Origin: Megalonaias nervosa
Lineage: Eukaryota; Mollusca; Bivalvia; Unionida; Unionidae
NCBI GenBank assembly: GCA_016617855.1
Contig: JAECUM010011048.1
Span: 1-64,000, forward strand
Reading direction: 5' to 3'
Length of the DNA stretch: 64,000 nucleotides
Position 1 is the stretch's first letter; each line of letters opens with the position of its first letter. Below the pieces are notes generated by a model, which made no database searches, was not told the DNA's origin, and worked only from the letters and a program-made list of their open reading frames with translations. Position numbers and translations under genes: made by a program. This document shows positions 1 through 11,259 of this stretch, piece by piece.

Positions 1-195
1 CTTTTACTAAGGCAAATGAATTATGCCTACTGATTTGGTACTTGGGTCCCAAGGAACATTCCAGTAAACTTGTATAACCTTGAAAAGGGGTAAATGAAGT
101 TAATATTAGCAAAATAAACAAAATTAATAACATTGTCTCTTAAGAGACATGGATTAAATCGTTTTCCAAGCTATAAAGAGGATCAAGCAGCAAAT
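1..195. other. Left flank, nothing recognised
   Basis: AT-rich sequence with no gene or repeat that I can identify before the minisatellite begins. Confidence 0.5.
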
Positions 196-214
196 TAAAT
201 AATGAATGTGATTC

Positions 215-420
215 TACATGACATTTGTGAATTGAGCACCACACCAAATGTTCATGACTTGTGTGAATAGAACACCACTCCAAATGTGTGAGCTGTGTGA
301 ATAGAGCACAACTCCAAATGTTCATGACCTGTGTGAATAGAGCACAACTCCAAATGTGTGACCTGTGTGAATAGAGCACAACTCCAAATGTGCATGACCT
401 GTGTGAATAGAGCACCACTT
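215..420. repeat. Minisatellite M1, left block (34/36 bp units)
   Basis: About six units begin GTGTGAATAGAGCAC and contain ACTCCAAATGT. Unit starts at 261, 295, 331, 365 and 401 give spacings of 34, 36, 34 and 36 bp, so two unit lengths alternate. The same unit family reappears in the same orientation at 8965-9270, on the other side of the LTR retrotransposon. The open frame across it on the minus strand is a repeat translation, not a gene. Confidence 0.9.
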
Positions 421-2003
421 TTATGTATAGCTATATTGTGTGCTTGACTTTTGTCTATGACTGTAGATTGTAATGAACATTTGTAAGCAATACATTATAT
501 ACAGTAGCTAATTTTTGTCTATGACTGTTGATTGTAATGATCATTTGTAAACAACACATTACATAGCTATTTTTTGTCAATGATTGTAAATTATATTTTA
601 AGATAATGATCATCAGTAAGTAACATGATTACTTGGATTTCAGTTTAGGACATTTGTTTTTCCTTGGGAAAAAAACATAGTCAACCTGACATTTGTTGGT
701 AGATTCACTAAAACTTATGGAGGTCAAATGGAGATCTAAATAAGGTTGTTTACATCAAAATTATTCATTCGTATTTTTACATTTGTCTAGTGGAATCAGT
801 CTTTTAGTTACATTATAATTTGAGAGAATTTCTTCATTAAAATGATTCATTGGAATTATAAAGTGGTTATTGACTTTTGGACTAAAACACTATTTTTGGA
901 TTATTGTGAATTCATTCAAAGACATTCTGGATTATAGCTGTGATACATCAAGACTTTTGTTACATGTAGGCTTGTACAAAAGTAACAAAAGAAAAGAGTG
1001 AAGTCAACAAGCTTTGTAAATTTTAACAAAATAATTTATTTCCCAAGAAAACAAGGTAAAAATATGAAATAGGACTTACGGTTTGTGAAAATAATCCAAA
1101 AATTAATCCTAGAATTGAAAAATATAAGTCCTATCACTAAACAGTTCTAATTGAATCTAGGTTTGAATCTCGATGAAGTTCCAATATGGAAGGCGATGAT
1201 GTCAGATGAGGTTGTTGTACTAATGACAACAGATCCTCGTTGAATCACAATTTATAATGTTACCGTTTACAATTCCAGAATAAATTTCCACTAAATGTCT
1301 TTGTCCCAGAATTTTTATAAAGAAGGGCACTTGTGTGTTTTCTAGAGAATATAAACTATTAAATCCACAAAATAGAAGAAGTCTAAATCAACTGGCATCA
1401 ACATAAAAAAAACCACCTTGAGCTCTAAAGGTGTAATATATGATTAAAAAAAATCCACTAGAAAACATGTTTTAACCCACGATTTTAGATCACATGGTGG
1501 CTCACGTGACGGGGCTACGTGATCACTAATTTGAATAGCGCAGTAAAAAATGCCATTTAGCACATAGCTTAGAATAGCCCTATCTAAGAATCAAATTCTC
1601 ACGCTGAAAATAAATGAAAAAGAAAAGCTGTTACAACTTAGCTAACATGTGGGCCGAATATGACCTTGGTAATAGCCAATCGTTTTCGCTTAGTGTTTAC
1701 AAATGTCTGAACCAAGGTGAGCTAAAAATAGTGATAAAGTAATACTTTGTGTTCTATTCAGGTCAAAACAAAAGACTAAATTTACTTGGAAAAATATCAA
1801 ATCCAGTAAAATATTGTTCTTACAATTAAATGTAATGAAACAAAAAAAAAAAGACTAATGGCACATTAACACATTAAATACTGGAATTCATTCTGAACAC
1901 TCTATACTTTTGGACTTGTGATAGAACTTTCAGGAATATTTGGGATTTAATTCACAATATTGTAAGTTCCTTTAAATTTTCACTTTGTATTCATGGAAAT
2001 AAA
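419..2003 (+). repeat. 5' LTR of the Gmr1-like element, split by an insertion
   Basis: It aligns by eye with 8159-8915. Shared blocks include TATATTGTGTGCTTGA, GATTGTAATGATCATTT, AAGGTTGTTTACA, GGACTAAAACACT and TACTGGAATTCATTCTGAAC. The match breaks at 958 and resumes at 1872, leaving about 670 bp of true LTR. The 3' boundary is approximate, because the two LTRs differ by a small deletion near their ends. Confidence 0.8.
958..1871 (-). mobile_element. Solo-LTR-like insertion (family A), nested in the 5' LTR
   Basis: 914 bp beginning TGTTACATG and ending TTAACA. It shares AAAAGTAAC, GAAAAGAGTGAAG and CAACAAGCTTTGTAA with the complete solo LTR at 34588-35487. The outer element's 3' LTR lacks it, so it arrived after that element was in place. 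Orientation is inferred from a conserved AATAAA-like signal read on the minus strand. Its flanks (ACTTT and CATTA) show no clear target-site duplication. Confidence 0.75.
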
Positions 2004-2269
2004 TTATTTGTTGAAATTTACTAAATATTTTTCTATTACTTAGCTTAAGACCATAGAGTCATAACAGAAAATTGGGAGCTGTTATGGATTATGAATTTCT
2101 TTAAAATATTTTAGGCAAATTAAAATTCCTTTTGAAAATTAAATTAACTTTGTTTTGGAAAGTTTTTGTCACTGGTAAAAATTTTAATATAACATATCTA
2201 AGAAATCTTTAGTGAAACCAGCAAGTTTTTACAATGCCATCTAGCATGTAGAACTTTGTTTCAAATCCT

Positions 2270-3115
2270 ACGCTAGAAGGGTTCAAGTCCTTGTAAAAGG
2301 AAGAGTTGCTTGAATTTGCCAGACATTATCATCTTTTTGAAGCAAATGTATCTCTAACGAAGACAGAAATAAACAATATTTTGGTTCGGTACATGTATTT
2401 AGTGGAAAAGAAATTTTGGGACAAAAGAACTTTGGGTTTGATTAGTAACTCTGTATCTGATTTGGATAGGAAATGATGAGAATTGCAGTTAAAAAACCAG
2501 ATGGAATTGAAATTGTCAGAAGTTCAGCTTCAGAAGGAACTAATTAAGTTGCAAATTCAGAAAGAGGAAAATGAGGGGGAAATGCAAATTCAAAAAGAAA
2601 GAGAAATGCAGATGTGGCATATGCAAATGCAAAGGGAGAAAGAGAAATGCAACTGAAATTAAGAGTTAGAAAAGGCAGGAGGAGCACATTCCCACCTCTT
2701 TACACGCAAGTTCGGGATTTGATGTTACCAGAACTGTTGTACCCCCATTTAAAGTAAAAGAAGTAGATCAATACTTTCCTCATTTTGAGAAAATTACTGA
2801 CAATTTGAAATGGCCAAGAAAGCATTGGACTTTCTTATTACAAAAAGTGTATTTACTGGCAAAGCTTTTGAAGTCTACATTTCACTGTCAGGACAACAAA
2901 GTGCTAATTATGATTTGGTTAAGGAATGTATCTCGATTGGTTTAAGTTGGCACAAGAGGCATATCGACCAAGGTCTAGGAATTTGAGAAAAAAAACTGGA
3001 GAAACCCATGTCAAATATGAAAGGGAAAAAACAACTATATAATAAGTGGTTCTCGTGAAGGTTGATAAAGATTATGATAACCTCAGACAGCTGAAATTAA
3101 TTGAAGAGTTCAAGA
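2270..3115 (+). pseudogene. gag remnant of the Gmr1-like element
   Basis: In mixed frames the plus strand reads a start resembling LVKEELLEFARHYHLFEAN, then a strongly charged Q/E/K/M-rich helix (about 2530-2650, for example QKEREMQMW). A capsid-like block follows, with VVPPFKVKEVDQYF, LKWPRKHWTFLLQ, QQSANYDLVKE and QLKLIEEFKN. These blocks are characteristic of gag in Ty3/gypsy-type elements of fish and marine invertebrates, related to SCAN/retroviral capsid folds (family knowledge). Several stops and frameshifts interrupt it. No intact CCHC knuckle was found after it. It would have encoded the structural protein of the intracellular particle. Confidence 0.7.
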
Positions 3116-3559
3116 ATTAAATGGTAGTAATGTCAAAACCTATCTCAATGAGAAAAAGGTGGAAACTTCGGAACATGCTGCTTGAACTGTTGATGAATAT
3201 TCCTTTACTCATTTCATTTGTCTTCTTTTCAGCAGGTTTTTTTTTAAAATCAAAAACCATCTCATATACTTCTAAATCTCAATTTGGCGAAACTTTTAGG
3301 AATCAAACGTCTGATAAGTCTGAGCAGAAATCCTTATCTCTTCCTAGATGCACTTGTAAAAACGGCATGTTATTTCTTAATCCTACAGATTGAAAAATAT
3401 GCAACAGAATAAAGACAGAACTATTCCAAATGCTCATATATCAAAGAGGTCAGTGTCATGGTCTTGTATTGAAAGCTATATATTGGTTGGGTTAAACAAA
3501 CCCCAGTTTGATTTTATTACTAAGAACTATGAAACTTTTATGTCAAAAGGTTCTGTATC

Positions 3560-3895
3560 ACTTATTGGTGATTTTGTCAAGCCTATCCCTATTAAAATAT
3601 ATTAAGGAACACAGGAGCTTTTCAGAAATTTTTATTATCAGGTACTTTTTCTTTGTCTGCAAAGTCCTCTCTATTGTGTCAATTTGTCATCAGACGTAGT
3701 CTCAGGACCCATGACTTCATAGCAATGATTTCTTTACCCACCGAAGGTATTCATTTATTATTTAGTAAAGAACTAGTTGGAGATAAGGTTTTGGTTAATC
3801 AACTTGTAACTGACAAGCCTTGGATCAAAATATTGATTCTGCTGAGATCCAAATCCAAGTTATATCCTGCTTGTGCAGCTACTTGAGCTATGACA
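3560..3895 (+). pseudogene. Aspartic protease remnant (pol)
   Basis: The frame at about 3585-3890 reads ILRNTGAFQKFLLSGTFSLS, then VTDKPW and LYPACAAT downstream, which fits a retroviral-type pepsin-like protease. The catalytic D-T/S-G motif is NTGA here, so the catalytic Asp codon has become Asn. A frameshift lies near 3650-3700. This domain would have cut the gag-pol precursor. It lies directly upstream of the integrase region, with no RT between them. Confidence 0.65.
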
Positions 3896-3974
3896 AATGG
3901 TGCTCTTGAGAATATGTTAATCAGGAAATTATTCCTTTAGCTGATACATTTATTGGTGAGTTTTTGATGAGGTC

Positions 3975-5345
3975 ACTTGTGCTATTTGTATCAAACAATC
4001 AAAAAGTATCACAGTGATCTTCTTTTTAGTACTCATCCTATCTATTCTAATCAAGGTGACTGGGTAAAATCACTAGTTCTTGAACTGGAACAAGATCCTG
4101 AGATCTGTTTGTTTGTGAGGGTTATTAGCAAAATTGAAGCCACACAAGTACTAGTTTGTTATTATGTGAAAACTGGGGTCCTTATGAGAAAATAGAGACC
4201 ACTTGAGGTACATGCTGGTGAAAAGTGGTCAGTGAGCTATCAAATTGTACTTCACAGGTCATACTGACAGGACATTCTTAGTCTAGCCCACAAAACTCCC
4301 TTGCATGGTAATTTATGAATCAGTATGATTTACCATAAGATCTTGAATCACTTTCATTAGCCAAAAATGAAAAGTGATGTTTGTAAATGTTGTAGATAGT
4401 GACACACGTTTTTTTAACAAACAGTAGATAACCCATCAGAAGATATCTAAGGTTCATCTGCAACCTACTGCTGCTTTTGACCATTTGAGTAATGGTAGAC
4501 TGTGTCGGTCACTTACTTAAGGCCAAGTCAGGAACCCAATATTTGTTGACCATAATGCGTGTGTCCACAAGATTTCCAGAGGCAATTCCTTTGAGCAGTA
4601 TTAAAACTAAAACCATAGTAAAAGCTTTGATGAAGTTTTTTCACACTTTTATTTTGCCTTTCCAAATCTGTCCCATCTGGTCAAGGGTCAAATTTTAAGT
4701 CTCAAATTTTTCAACAAGTTATGCATGAATTAGTCATTCAACAGTTTACATCTTCTGCCTATTATCACCCTAAAAGTTCAGGGACTTTGAAGATTATGAT
4801 TTGATTATATTGTTGTGACACAAGAAAAGATTGGTATGAGGGTGTTCATTTGCTGTTGTTTGCTATCAAGGAATTAGTTCAAGAATCATTCAGTTTTAGT
4901 CCTTTGAAACTAGATTTTGGACATACTGTCTATGAACCACTGAAGTTGTTAGAGGAGAAACTTCTTTCAACTGAAAATTCAGAAATTACTCTTCTTGACT
5001 ATCAGACTATATCTATGATTTCCAACATAAGTTGTCAAAGGTTTGTGAAGTAGCAAGAACTAATCTTCACTCTGCTCAGTCAAAAATTAAATTGTTTTGA
5101 CAGAAATATAAAAGAAAGTAGTTTCAGCCTGGTGATAAAATTTTCTGGCTCCCTCACCCATACCTGAAAATCCTCTTCTGGATACATATAATCCTTACAC
5201 AACAGAAAAGAAAAAGTAACATGAAATCATATCATTAACACTCCTGGAAGGTGGAAAAAGGAGCAACTGTGTATATGTTGAAGGATTATGTTAAAAGAGA
5301 TAGCCCCATTAATCCTTTAATCAGTTTAGTTGTACCTGTCCCCAC
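3975..5345 (+). pseudogene. Integrase remnant (pol), located before RT
   Basis: The zinc-binding segment shows LSLAHKTPL, YHKILNHFH and DVCKCCR (4270-4395), a decayed HHCC motif. The core starts at VDCVGHLLKAKSGTQYLLTI (4495), which keeps the first catalytic Asp. The block corresponding to the second Asp reads SGQGSNF (about 4678-4700), so D is G. The YHPKSSGTLK block (4760-4795) has Lys where the catalytic Glu is expected. The C-terminal part continues with KELVQESFSFSPL, EITLLDY and NTPGRW up to about 5345. Placement between protease and RT is the notable feature. Confidence 0.75.
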
Positions 5346-5559
5346 ACTGTGAGGATTTAAATGATAGCACGTAATCTGACATCAGTGGCTCTGGATTAAC
5401 CAATCTTAGGAATTCAGAAATATTAAACAATCTGGACCAGAAACGTTTGCATCTACAACCACAAGAAAAGAGTGAAATAAAAAAGCTATTATGTGAATAT
5501 GAAATGAAAAGCTATTATAGGAACATGAGCAATTGTTTTTGCATGCTCCAACATGAGTA

Positions 5560-6330
5560 AGATTTACCATGACAATGAACTGTAGATTCTGCACCTGTGA
5601 AACATCCTTACAGGATGACTCTTCTCAAGCATGAATGTCTGAAAAAAGAAATTCAGTATTTGCTGGAAAATGATTTCATAGAAATGGTAAAAGTAACTAC
5701 AGTTCACTATGCATTTTTGTGTCAAAACCAGATAACACTTTCTACTTGTGTACTGAATTTAGAAAAGTGAACAGTGTCACCAAAACAGATTTGTTTCCAA
5801 TCCCAAGAATCGATGACTGCATTGAAAAATTTAAACTGCCAAATATGTCATAAAGTATGACCTTTTGAAATAATTCAGGCAAATTCCACTCAAGGAAAGA
5901 GCAAAATAAATTTCAGCATTGCAACTCCACATAAACTTTATTGATTTAAAATGATGCTGTTTGGCATGAAAAACTCTCCGTTAACATTCCAACATTTACT
6001 GAATATGATACCATATGGTCCAGATAACTGTGATGCATACATCAATGATGTCATCATCTACAATGACACTTGGAAAGATCACTTGGAAACCATTCAGAAA
6101 TTCTTTGACTCAGTGATTCAAATTCTGACAGTTAGATAAAAGTGAGTTGAGCCATGCTTGTCTTAAATATTTATGACATAATGTGGGACATGGTTAAGTT
6201 AAACCTGTAGAAGACAAGGTCAAGGCTATCTTTGAATTCCCAGAGCCTATTAGTAAAAACAGCTGTGACGTTTGGGAATGGCTGGATATTATTAGAAATT
6301 CTCAAATTTTTTCCAGATTTTTACTCAATT
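5560..6330 (+). pseudogene. Reverse transcriptase remnant (pol)
   Basis: Fragments in shifting frames include HPYRMTLLKHECLKKEIQYL, then MLFGMKNSPLTFQHLLN (5951-6001) and AYINDVIIYNDTWKDHLETI (from about 6034). The last covers the palm motif usually written YIDD. It reads YIND here, so one metal-binding Asp is lost. Stops occur at several places. The family role is copying of element RNA into cDNA. It follows the integrase region, the reverse of the usual Ty3/gypsy order. Confidence 0.8.
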
Positions 6331-6409
6331 TGTTGAGCAAGAAAACCATGTTTAATTGGTTTTACAAATGTCAGGAGGCTTTTGATATTAAAAGCCATAC
6401 TTGAGTTTG

Positions 6410-6830
6410 CACAAGTTCTTTCAGCTCCAGATTTCAGTCAATCATTTTAAAATGTATGTTGAAGTGATGAAGGGGTTGGTAGTGTACTGATTCAAGAAGA
6501 CCAATGGTGTGGATCATCCAGTGTACAAATTTTCTAAAAAAGTTAAACAAGCACCAGAGAAATTATTCTACAATTGAGAGAGAATATTGGCTTTGATATT
6601 GGCTTTGCATGACTTTAAAGTGTATATTAGTTCAGCTCATCTTCTCTGAATATTGTATTCAGTGATTACAACCCCTTCCATCCTTTCATTATCAAAATGA
6701 AAAACAAAAGTCAGAGTTTGTTGAGGTTGAGTTTTATGTTGCAGGAATACAACACTGACATTAGACACATCAAGGGAAAAGATTAATAGAATCTATGTTG
6801 GACTTAGCACCAAGACAATGAAATCCCAGT
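6410..6830 (+). pseudogene. RNase H remnant (pol)
   Basis: Translated pieces include PDFSQSF, KKLNKHQRNYSTIERE (about 6535-6585) and LQEYNTDIRHIKGKD (about 6740-6785). This is the succession seen in RNase H of gypsy-type elements, ending in the region before the usual ADALSR motif, which is destroyed here. No integrase follows, so the coding part ends with RNase H. Confidence 0.75.
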
Positions 6831-8158
6831 CATGGGGTTATATTATTATATGTCCTTTATATAAAGATCATCAGGTCTTGTACTCTTTCATGAAAATCTG
6901 AATAAATATCTAAGTAGAAAAAAATCAAGAAATAAATGTTATAACTGTTACATGTTGGAAGTATTGTACCATGAGCATCCAGAGCAACGTGCTATTGTTT
7001 GTAAATGCCCTGCATTAATATGACTATGTTAATGAGGGCAATTTGGTGACCTCTTGACCTTAAGTACACTCATTCTATGCATGAGAAAGCAGAACATTAA
7101 AACATTTGACATTATTACTGTATTATTACATTTAATCAATCAATGACATATGAAAATAACAATAAGTAATTAATATCTCTTGTATGAAAAACTAAACTTT
7201 CATCAGTTCTAATTTGGAAAATGTTCTATAGTAGGTAATAGTACGATACAGTACAATTCTGGGTACACAGTTCAAACGAAGTGTGTAGTGACTCTAAGAT
7301 TTCTAATTCATAGTTTTCTTGGCAACTGATATTTTCTGTTCTGGAAATATGGCATGTATTGCTATTGCTAGTGCAATGAATGATATGCTGCATGGAAATC
7401 TTGTAGAATATTGTGTGGACTGATGAATAAACCAATTTTATTGGTAAGTGTAGGAGTTTTCATTTGCAATTTCATTACAAAGTTTGATTCAAATGGGACA
7501 GATTGTGGGTGTTTGACAAAATTTTAAGAACACACGTCTGACATAACACATTTCTGGTTGTAGCTGGCTTTGCAGTAGCTCTTGAGAGACTTTGGATTTT
7601 TGTAGCCAATGATGTGTATTGCCTGTGTGCCTGGAGCTCTACCAAGTAGCTCAACTTCATGTGCATGTGTGCGTGTGTCTCTCAAAATCTTTTGTATGGT
7701 GTGTTGTCTCTCAAAATATTTTCTATGGTGTATTATCCAAGCTGAAGAGACCATGCTTAGCTGTATCAGCAAATTTCTTTTTATTAAATATCTGTTGCTG
7801 TTGTTGTTTGATTTTATAACAAATCTGTCAGGCACAGAAGAAAACAAGGGTTTCTTCTTTTTAAAAGTAGTTCTTTGCAAATGGACACCGTCACTGAGGC
7901 AACTGGACTGAGACAACCAGACTGAAAAAGAAAAATAAGGTTAGCAAATCAGGTAGATTACTCTGTTGTGTGGATGAGAAACTTTTATTGCAGATGCTCA
8001 ATCATGTGTGTAGAAGTACTATATTTCTTTATTTTGTATATATTTTGTATCATTCATAAGATGTCTTCCGATATAATTTTAATTCATAAATGTATATTTG
8101 ATTAATATGTAAAAGAAAGCTTTAATGCATAAGTCTTTCTTTTCTTTATGAGGGGAGG
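6831..8158 (+). other. Non-coding 3' part of the retrotransposon before the 3' LTR
   Basis: About 1.3 kb without recognisable domains. Open frames of up to 130 codons on either strand (for example 7524-7916, minus) resemble no family I know. The purine-rich AGGGGAGG ends directly at the LTR start and is a plausible plus-strand primer site. Confidence 0.5.
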
Positions 8159-8915
8159 TGTCATACATATCTATATTGTGTGCTTGAATTTTGTCCGAAA
8201 TTGTAGATTGTAATGATCATTTATAAACACCATATTACATAGCTTATTTTGTCCATGGTTGTAGATTAAATTTTGTGTGGTTTATATTTTTAACATAGCT
8301 TTAAAAATTTTGTATTTTAAGATAATGTTCATTTGTAAGCAACATGTTTACTTGGATTTGAGTTCAGGATATTGGTTACTTCCCTTAGAAAAACCATGGT
8401 CAACCTGACCTTTGTTACGTAGATTTGCTAAAATTTAAGTAAATACACTTGACCTTGTTAACAGTTTGGGGTAATTATCCAGTAAGATGATGGTTTTATT
8501 TTTCAGGAAAGATTATTGCAGCATAGGTCAAGTGGGGATGCATATAAGGTTGTTTACAACAAAATGATTCATTCCTATTTTAACATCTGCCTAGTGGAGA
8601 AAGCCTTTTATATGTGTTTAGTTATAATTTGAGAGAAGTTATGAAAATTATTCATTGGAATTACAAAGTTGTTACTGACCTTTGGACTAAAACACTTTCA
8701 GGATTATTGTGAATTAATTCAAGGACATTCTGGATTATATCATTGTGAGACATCAAGGCTATTAGCACATCGGTACATTCAAGACTGTTGGTACATCATC
8801 ACATTCATTACTGGAATTCATTCTGAACATTTTATACTTTGGACTTAATGATAGAACTTCTAGGACTATTTGTGATTTAAATCACAATACTGTAAGTGTA
8901 TTCAAGGAGAATACG
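8159..8915 (+). repeat. 3' LTR of the Gmr1-like element
   Basis: It begins TGTCATACATATC immediately after the purine tract and matches the 5' LTR in order throughout, without the 914 bp insertion. Relative to the 5' LTR it has an extra block around 8440-8530 and a small deletion near the end. Clear divergence between the two LTRs indicates an old insertion. Confidence 0.8.
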
Positions 8916-8964
8916 TTTCGGTCAGGCATTTTTCGGTTACTTAGTTTACGAACACAAAGTTGTA

Positions 8965-9270
8965 ACACACTCCAAATGCGCATGACCTGTGAAAATTGAG
9001 CATCACTCCAAATACGTGACCTGTGTGAATAAAGCACCACTCCAAATGTGTGTCTTGTGTGAATAAAACACCGCTCCAAATATGTGAATTGTGTGAATAA
9101 AACAACACCCCAAATGTGTGACTTGTGTGAATAAGACACCACCCCAAATGTGCAGGACCTGTATGAATAGAACACCACTGCAAATGTGCATGACTTGCGT
9201 AAATAGAGCCCCAATGCAAATGTGCATAACCTGTGTGAATAAAACACCACTCCAAATGTGTTGCCTGTGT
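8965..9270. repeat. Minisatellite M1, right block
   Basis: About nine units of roughly 34-36 bp contain CACTCCAAATGTG and CTGTGTGAATAAA, in the same orientation and family as 215-420. The two blocks look like one array split by the retrotransposon. Minus-strand open frames here are repeat translations. Confidence 0.85.
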
Positions 9271-9543
9271 AACCAATAAATGGGAAATAAGACAGGAAAG
9301 GAAATAAAATATGTTTCACTTCAAATGTACATTTTTCCATCCCAAAATAAAACATCAAAATCATGATTTCCAATTTCAGCAATTTTTAACCCTCAAATTT
9401 TTATTTCAGATACAGATATATAACTTTGTCAAATTTCCCCCAAAAATCTTAAATGGACTCTTGTACAAGACTTGGCCCATTTGATTTCATAAGACATCAG
9501 CTTAGTCTAAATGTGTGTCCATGTGTAACATGTGTAACATGTG

Positions 9544-9545
<2 letters not shown>

Positions 9546-9611
<66 letters not shown>
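9546..9611. repeat. (TA)n microsatellite
   Basis: About 33 uninterrupted TA dinucleotides preceded by repeated ACATGTGTA. Confidence 0.97.
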
Positions 9612-9614
<3 letters not shown>

Positions 9615-9749
9615 CATAGCATGCATACAATTTTCATAACAAATCTGCTTACATAAAATTTCTTAAAATTCAGATTTAGTATAAATAGCTGTGTTCAGAT
9701 AGTGGTTTTGTAAATATGTATTAGTGTTGAATGGTATGTCACCACAGCA

Positions 9750-9900
9750 ATGACTATATTGTGCCAATTAAAAGTGCAGTTCTAAAATTCTATGTATGAA
9801 GAACTACACAAAACTTTTGGAGGAAAAACCCTTCCAAATAAATGCAAACATAAAGTACAAGATAAAATATAAATGGTACTGATGTTAGAATTCTTTAAAA
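9750..9900. repeat. Dispersed repeat E, copy 1
   Basis: It shares CTATAT..GTGC, TTCTAAAA, AAACCCTTCCAAATA, TACAAGATAAAA and AATTCTT in the same order with 61555-61715. The family is unknown and both copies are diverged. Confidence 0.5.
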
Positions 9901-10029
9901 GGTAAACAAAAGAAAAGATATAAGTAACAAAGGTAAAATCTTTAAACATGTATGGTAAAGTAAGTTCCTCTGTGCTACATTACAATACAGTTTCTTCATC
10001 AAGTTCACTTCAGAATACATCTTTCCCAC

Positions 10030-10370
10030 AAAGTGGAGTAGCTCAGTGATTAGTGTGCCTGACCCAAGATAGAAAAGGTGCAGGTTCAAATCCACCACTA
10101 GTGACTTTGGGCAAGACACTTAACTCCAATTGCCTCATCACTAAATAACCTACTTGCATTGCTGTGCCATAAAATACCATACCAAATCACCAGGTAGAAG
10201 TCAACACACTGAAGAATGCGTTCCACTGCACTGGTAGGGTATGCACTCAGGTTAAGTTTCACCCTTCTGAAGATATATACGTCGGGTTTTCGTGTCCAGT
10301 ATGTGAATGGTACAGTGTCACCTCATTTCTTTGAATTGTTCTTCTCAATAGTAGTATGACGCTATTATCT
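10030..10370 (+). mobile_element. tRNA-derived SINE (type 1)
   Basis: The 5' head has pol III box A-like TAGCTCAGTGAT and box B-like GGTTCAAATCC about 40 bp apart. A block GGGCAAGACACTTAACTCC follows, which resembles a central segment shared by many metazoan SINEs. The 3' tail (ATGACGCTATTATC) resembles the tail of the CR1/L2-like LINE fragments in this window. I see no clean target-site duplication. It abuts the LTR at 10380. Confidence 0.75.
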
Positions 10371-10379
10371 TTAACTATG

Positions 10380-11259
10380 TGTTAGAAAAGAGCAAAAACC
10401 ATTAGGTTCTGTAAAATTCAACAAATAATTTATTTTCCTAAAATATAAAATGAAACTGAAAAAAAAGAACTTGTGGTATTGCAAATTAAATTCCAAATGA
10501 TCCTAAAATCTCTAACACAAGTCTTAGTGATTAAAATTCTGAATAAACTTTAATGGTATTCTAAGATAAATCCAATGATGGAAGTGTTGATGTGCCTATG
10601 AAGGCCTGTGTCATAGTGATGTGCCAGCAGTCTTTTGTTGAATCGCAATAATACAATCCAAGAATTTATTCTTATTTGAATTTTACTACAAGTCAAGTCT
10701 CAACTGTCAAGAATTTCATTTTCAATTTGAGTACTTTGTATTTCCAGAGAAGAATCACTTGAATTAAAAAAAAAACTGAATAAATAAATTCCAGCCCAAT
10801 GAAATACTGGACACAACAATAATACAACTGATTCTGTTCAGATCTTACAGTACAAATGAATAACCTCAAGACGAATAAGATTATAGTCCTCTACTTGACC
10901 TCAGGTCACAATTAGCACTTTCTATTTAAAAAAAACAACTATTACTAAATGGAAATTTCATTTTGGAAGGTTCCAATGTTTACAAGATAAAATCTTAGTT
11001 ATAATTAGAAAGTCTGTTATTAAAATTACAATATAAAATGTGGAAAACAAGTAGACCCGGCATTTCATGGGGAATTTCCAATGTTCTGGACTCAGATTGA
11101 GATAAACATGTTGTTTACAAAACCAAAATCAATGATTCAGGTCAGGTAGAACATAAACTTGATTTTGGATAAGGTCAAGTCCAAAATACAATTATCCATG
11201 GAATATAATGAATTTTTAAAAAAAAAATAACAAACAATGCAAATTAAATATACGTAACA
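10380..11259 (-). mobile_element. Solo-LTR-like repeat (family B)
   Basis: 880 bp from TGTTAG to CGTAACA. It shares AAAGAGCAAAA, ATTCAA..AATAATTTATT and the order of further blocks with 14408-15211 and 39437-40533, and more distantly with family A. The minus-strand AATAAATTATT near the left end would be the polyadenylation signal if it is a reverse-oriented LTR. The flanking pentamers CTATG and ACAGG are not a clear duplication. Confidence 0.65.

Larger units (their letters stand above)
419..8915 (+). mobile_element. Degenerate Ty3/gypsy-group LTR retrotransposon with integrase upstream of RT (Gmr1-like order)
   Basis: Two related direct repeats (419-2003 and 8159-8915) bracket a degenerate coding region. 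Translated fragments on the plus strand occur in the order gag, protease, integrase zinc-binding and core, reverse transcriptase, RNase H. In typical Ty3/gypsy elements integrase follows RNase H. The order here is that described for the Gmr1 group, although the fragments themselves look gypsy-like. All frames are broken by stops and frameshifts, and catalytic residues are changed in protease, integrase and RT, so the copy is dead. A 914 bp foreign LTR sits in the 5' LTR. A purine tract AGGGGAGG directly precedes the 3' LTR and fits a polypurine tract. No primer-binding site was recognised. Confidence 0.85.

Noticed and set aside
7524..7916. 130-codon minus-strand frame as a gene inside the retrotransposon
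   Set aside because: No similarity, overlapping frames on the other strand, and located in the non-coding 3' part of a decayed element.
8882..9382. 166-codon minus-strand frame
   Set aside because: It runs through the 34-36 bp minisatellite and LTR edge. No independent coding signal.
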